Shown here: positions 61,062 to 64,000 of the stretch, in pieces
How positions within the stretch are numbered: position 1 is the first letter of the stretch
How the letters are laid out: the number at the start of each line of letters is the position of its first letter
NCBI GenBank assembly: GCA_017654935.2
Contig: CM065695.1
Coordinates: 37,911,669-37,975,668 of the forward strand
DNA length: 64,000 bases
Reading direction: 5' to 3'
Source of the DNA: Phymorhynchus buccinoides
Taxonomy: Eukaryota > Mollusca > Gastropoda > Neogastropoda > Raphitomidae
The notes under the pieces: model-generated
Database searches by the model: none
What the model was told of the DNA's origin: nothing
The model's input: only the letters and a program-made list of their open reading frames with translations
Position numbers and translations under genes: made by a program

Positions 61062-61617
61062 GAGCTCGCTTTTGTCGCCTCAACCACTCCTGTCGACCAA
61101 CCACTTTTGACGACCTTTTTTCAACCACTTTTGTCGGCCATTTTCAACCACTTTTGTCGACCTTTTTTCAACCACTTTTGTCAGCCATTTTCAACCACTT
61201 TTGTCGACCCATTTCAACCACTTTTGTCAACCAACCACTTTTGTCGACCCACTTCAACCACTTTTGTCAATCTTTTTCAACCACTCTTGTCGACCATCCA
61301 CTTTTGTTGACCTTTTTCTAACCACACCTTTGTCGACCCATTTCAACCACTTTTGCCGACGATCTTCAACCACTTTTGTTGACCATCTTCAACCACTTTT
61401 GTCGACCATCTTCAACCACTCTTGTCGACCATCCACTTTTGTTGACCTTTTTCCAACCACACTTTTGTCGACCCATTTCAACCACTTTTGTCGACCAACC
61501 ACTCTTGTCGACCATCCAACCACTCTTGTCGACCATCCACGACCTTTTTCCAACCACACTTTTGTTGACCCATTTCAACCACTTTTGTCGACCTTTTTCA
61601 ACCACTTTTGTTGAACT
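61062..61617 (+). repeat. Minisatellite of CAACCACTTTTGTCGACC units
   Basis: About 23 irregular units of 17-35 bp built on ttcaaccacttttgtcgacc, many with a GTCGAC site. All frames stay open over long stretches because of the composition. I see no evidence of coding. Confidence 0.9.
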
Positions 61618-61654
61618 TAACGCTTTTGTCCAAACCTTGGAAACCACTGGAAGA

Positions 61655-61760
61655 AAGGTGTCAGGGTGGTCAAGACGTTTGCATGCCAATTTCAATACGT
61701 GAGTGACCAGGGTTCGAAAATGGGCCTTGCCCTTTCTTTCTAGGTTCGACGGAAAAATCT
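61655..61760 (+). repeat. Truncated tRNA-derived SINE head
   Basis: ggtggtcaagacgtttgcat and gggttcgaaaatgggccttg, then ccctttctttctaggttcga, match the 5' part of the SINE at 7140. Confidence 0.6.
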
Positions 61761-61873
61761 AACTGTGAATAGCCTAATATATTTGAGTGATTGCCTTTTG
61801 CTATTGCCAGTATGGCGTGAGTAGCCAATAGATAGAAATCCAGATAGAAATACTCTGTGGGATATATTTATTT

Positions 61874-62127
61874 GCGCGTGCGTGCGTATGTGTACGTGTG
61901 TGTGTGTACGTGCGTGTGCGTGTGTGCGTGTGCGTGTGCGTGTGCGTGTGCGTGTGCGGTGTGGTGTGGTGTGGTGTGGTGTGGTGTGGTGCGGTGTGGT
62001 GTGGTGTGGTGTGGTGTGGTGTGTGTGGTGTGGTGTGTGTGGTGTGGTGTGTGTGTGTGTGTGTGTGTGGTGTGGTGTGGTGTGGTGTGGTGTGGTGTGG
62101 TGTGGTGTGGTGTGGTGTGGTGTGGTG
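61874..62127. repeat. (GT)n/(GTGTG) low-complexity tract
   Basis: (GTGTGC)n followed by long runs of the pentamer GTGTG/TGTGG with interspersed GT. Confidence 0.9.
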
Positions 62128-62344
62128 TATTTCATTTAACGTCTATCCACTTCTCGTGATATTAGACTGGGAAAAAAAGTTTATGCATGTTAAAGTGATT
62201 GCGTGCATGTGCATGTGTGTGTGAAATATCAAAGTGTGTGCATGCAGATGTGTGTGTGTGTGTGCGCGCGCGCGTGCATGCGTGCGCGCGCGTGTGTGTG
62301 CTATCTATGTGTCTGTATCTGCATAGTGCTGTTCAGTTGGGGAG

Positions 62345-62860
62345 GTCTAGGAGAAGGCATGTAAGAAGATGGAGAATGAAGATGATGAAAAGGAAGAAGG
62401 TAAAAGGGGGAGGATGAAGATGAGAGAAGGCGAAGAAGAAGAAGGGAAAGGGGGACTCACTTTCCCCCAGGCCCGCTAGGCTGACCAGTTCCAGTGAAGG
62501 TGCTCACATTAAATGATGACGACAACGAGGATGTTGTTGATGATGATAACGAAAATAATGATAATGAAGATGATAAGAAAGCCAAAATTATCACGACGAT
62601 AATACCAACGACGATGAGGACAATGATGATGACGGTGACTCACTTTCCCCAGGCCCGCTAGGCTGACCAGTTCCAGTGAAGGTGCTCACATTAGATGATG
62701 ACGACAACGACGACGACGAGGATGTTGTTGTTAATGATGATGATGATGGAGATGATGATGACAACGTCGACGACAATAATGATGATAATGAAGATGACGA
62801 GAACGCCAAAATGATGACGACGATAATGACAACAACGACGACGACAGTGATGATGACGGC
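62345..62860 (-). repeat. (GAT/GAC)n-rich intron with two decayed copies of an exon 3' end
   Basis: Trinucleotide-rich DNA contains two segments, 62457-62515 and 62640-62695, nearly identical to the 3' end of the exon at 62868-63007 plus its donor. They encode STFTGTGQPSGPGE. They lack the exon's Cys-rich part and have no acceptor. Confidence 0.75.
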
Positions 62861-62867
62861 GACTCAC

Positions 62868-63007
62868 TTTCCCCAGGCCCGCTGGGCTGTCCAGTCCCAG
62901 TGAAGGTGCCCACCTGGGTGCTGAACTCGCAGTCCGGTCTGGCACAGCACTCCCCGGGGGCCTTGACCAGTCTGCAGTTGCTGGGCAGATTGGCATAACT
63001 GCCACAC
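62868..63007 (-). CDS. VWC-like cysteine-rich exon of a probable secreted protein
   Basis: The exon runs from an acceptor (tcctttcag) to a donor (GAAA|gtgagt), 140 nt. It encodes CGSYANLPSNCRLVKAPGEC, then CARPDCEF, then a Gly/Ser/Thr/Pro linker (TGTGQPSGPGE). The C-x(n)-LPxNC and PGECC-x3-DC spacing resembles the C-terminal half of von Willebrand factor type C modules in invertebrate matrix proteins. It enters with one base of a split codon and leaves with one. The next exon with a fitting phase is the ShKT exon at 60378-60509. The VWC assignment is a pattern judgement and not a search result. Confidence 0.65.
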
Positions 63008-63215
63008 CTGAAAGGACAAAGGTCAGGGTTTCAATGCATGTTTGACCAGTCTGCAGTTGCTGGGCAGATTCTGATTGGCATAACTGCCACACCTGAAGGG
63101 ACAAAGGTCAGGGTTTCAATGTATGTTTGACCAGCCTGCAGTTTTTGGGCAGAGCATTGTAACTGCCACACCTGAAAGGACGAAGGTCAGGGTTTTAATG
63201 CATGTTTGAAGACGC
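63008..63215 (-). repeat. Two tandem decayed copies of the VWC-like exon 5' end
   Basis: Two units of about 70-85 bp each contain an acceptor, cag|GTGTGGCAGTTA, and the start of the exon. One reads CGSYANQNLPSNCRLVK and the other CGSYNALPKNCRLVK, with the exon body missing. They lie directly upstream of the real exon. Confidence 0.8.
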
Positions 63216-63231
63216 TGAATGTTTTTCTTAA

Positions 63232-63478
63232 ACCCTTTCACCGCCAATGTCACAGTTTAGCACCACAATTATTTAACACCCATGTCACAAAAAGGCCTCA
63301 AACCAGGGTCTGTTATCCAAAGAGCCTATTTTCATAACTTTGGGAGGTAAGGATAGGCCTTACTTTATATACATGTCATAGAAGAATCCCCAATATTGCG
63401 GATGATTGTTTTTCTCTACCCAGGTTAAGTTTAATGGAAATATTTTGCTGAAAAAATGACTGGCGGCGAAAGGGTTAA
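63232..63478 (+). mobile_element. TTAA MITE family A, copy 4
   Basis: ttaaaccctttcaccgccaa ... tggcggcgaaagggttaa, with the same interior as the other three copies. Confidence 0.8.
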
Positions 63479-63812
63479 TCAACTAGTCCAGTATCAATTG
63501 TTTCATCACTTAAATTAGGGAATTAGGAGCCGTAGATCAAAGCAGTGGTCAACGAAGGACAGGAGCTGAGCACGCCATAAGCTTTGCTGGTTGTTGCTTT
63601 GGTTACGTTGTTATCTTCGTTCATGTTTCTTTCGAAAATTAAACGTTTAAACCAGGAGCTGTGCCAGTCGGGGTTTGTTCCCGGGGAGCGCTATGCTAAC
63701 CGGATTGGTCCTGCCAGGATAATGCGAAATAAAAGCCAGCTGTTCACCTTTTTTTTTTAGCTGAACTCCCAGATTTGTTTCATCAACAATACTGCCAATA
63801 ACATCCAGGATC

Positions 63813-64000
63813 CCCCCATGGGGATACCGGGGGGTCTTTTGCATAAGTAGTTCCCCCATCTTCTGGAAGTTCTGTGCTTCTAACTTCCTCTAATCTGTCA
63901 CTCTCTTTGACTATGTCTTTTCCCTTTGCTTACTGTCATCTACTATCTTTCTGCCTTTCCGGTCCATTCTCCTGCCTTCTTTTTTTTTCATGAAACACTT
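63813..64000 (+). repeat. Repeat family R1, cut by window end
   Basis: catggggataccggggggtc, tctggaagttctgtgcttct and ggtccattctcctgccttct match the copy at 3633. Confidence 0.7.

Noticed and set aside
62691..63104. Minus-strand open frame of 137 codons across the VWC-like exon
   Set aside because: It is a different frame that runs through intron, exon and trinucleotide repeats. The cysteine-rich reading between splice sites is more convincing.

Overview
The window is eukaryotic genomic DNA, most likely from a gastropod or other lophotrochozoan. The evidence is split genes with GT/AG introns, a metazoan beta-tubulin, an extracellular VWC/ShKT-type gene, very long (CA)n and (GA)n microsatellites, tRNA-derived SINEs with (GAA)n tails, I-clade and CR1/L2-like LINE debris and many MITEs. 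The species is not identifiable from the sequence alone. Coding content is only a few percent. There is a 500-N scaffold gap at 58501-59000.

Layout. (1) 1-2.7 kb, minus strand: the 3' end of an I-clade LINE, then the first two exons of a divergent beta-tubulin paralogue that runs off the left edge. (2) 2.7-28.5 kb: no host gene seen. This part holds microsatellites, a 53-bp minisatellite, LINE fragments, SINEs and several hairpin or TIR elements. (3) 28.6-42.9 kb, plus strand: a complete four-exon beta-tubulin gene of 445 codons. Its 8.4-kb first intron carries LINEs, SINEs, foldback elements and a U2 snRNA fragment. Its third intron carries an exact 155-bp copy of part of exon 3 and a hAT-like MITE. 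(4) 43-45 kb: three further TIR elements just downstream of the tubulin. (5) 46.9-53.1 kb: a 6.1-kb DIRS-like tyrosine-recombinase retrotransposon, minus strand, with inverted terminal repeats and an exact internal complementary region, gag-like ORFs and a tyrosine recombinase C-terminus. No reverse transcriptase is visible. (6) 53.1-63.1 kb, minus strand: isolated host exons. These are a tail-anchored protein C-terminus, an acidic C-terminal exon, a ShKT-domain exon and a VWC-like exon, embedded in tandem repeats and MITEs.

The two tubulin genes are divergently arranged about 26 kb apart and share the same exon-intron junctions, so they are paralogues. The intact copy carries the MREI N-terminus known from tubulin mRNA autoregulation, and the partial copy does not. 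The VWC-like and ShKT exons have matching splice phase and probably belong to one secreted protein. The most notable mobile element is the DIRS-like copy, whose internal complementary region matches the two outer termini base for base.
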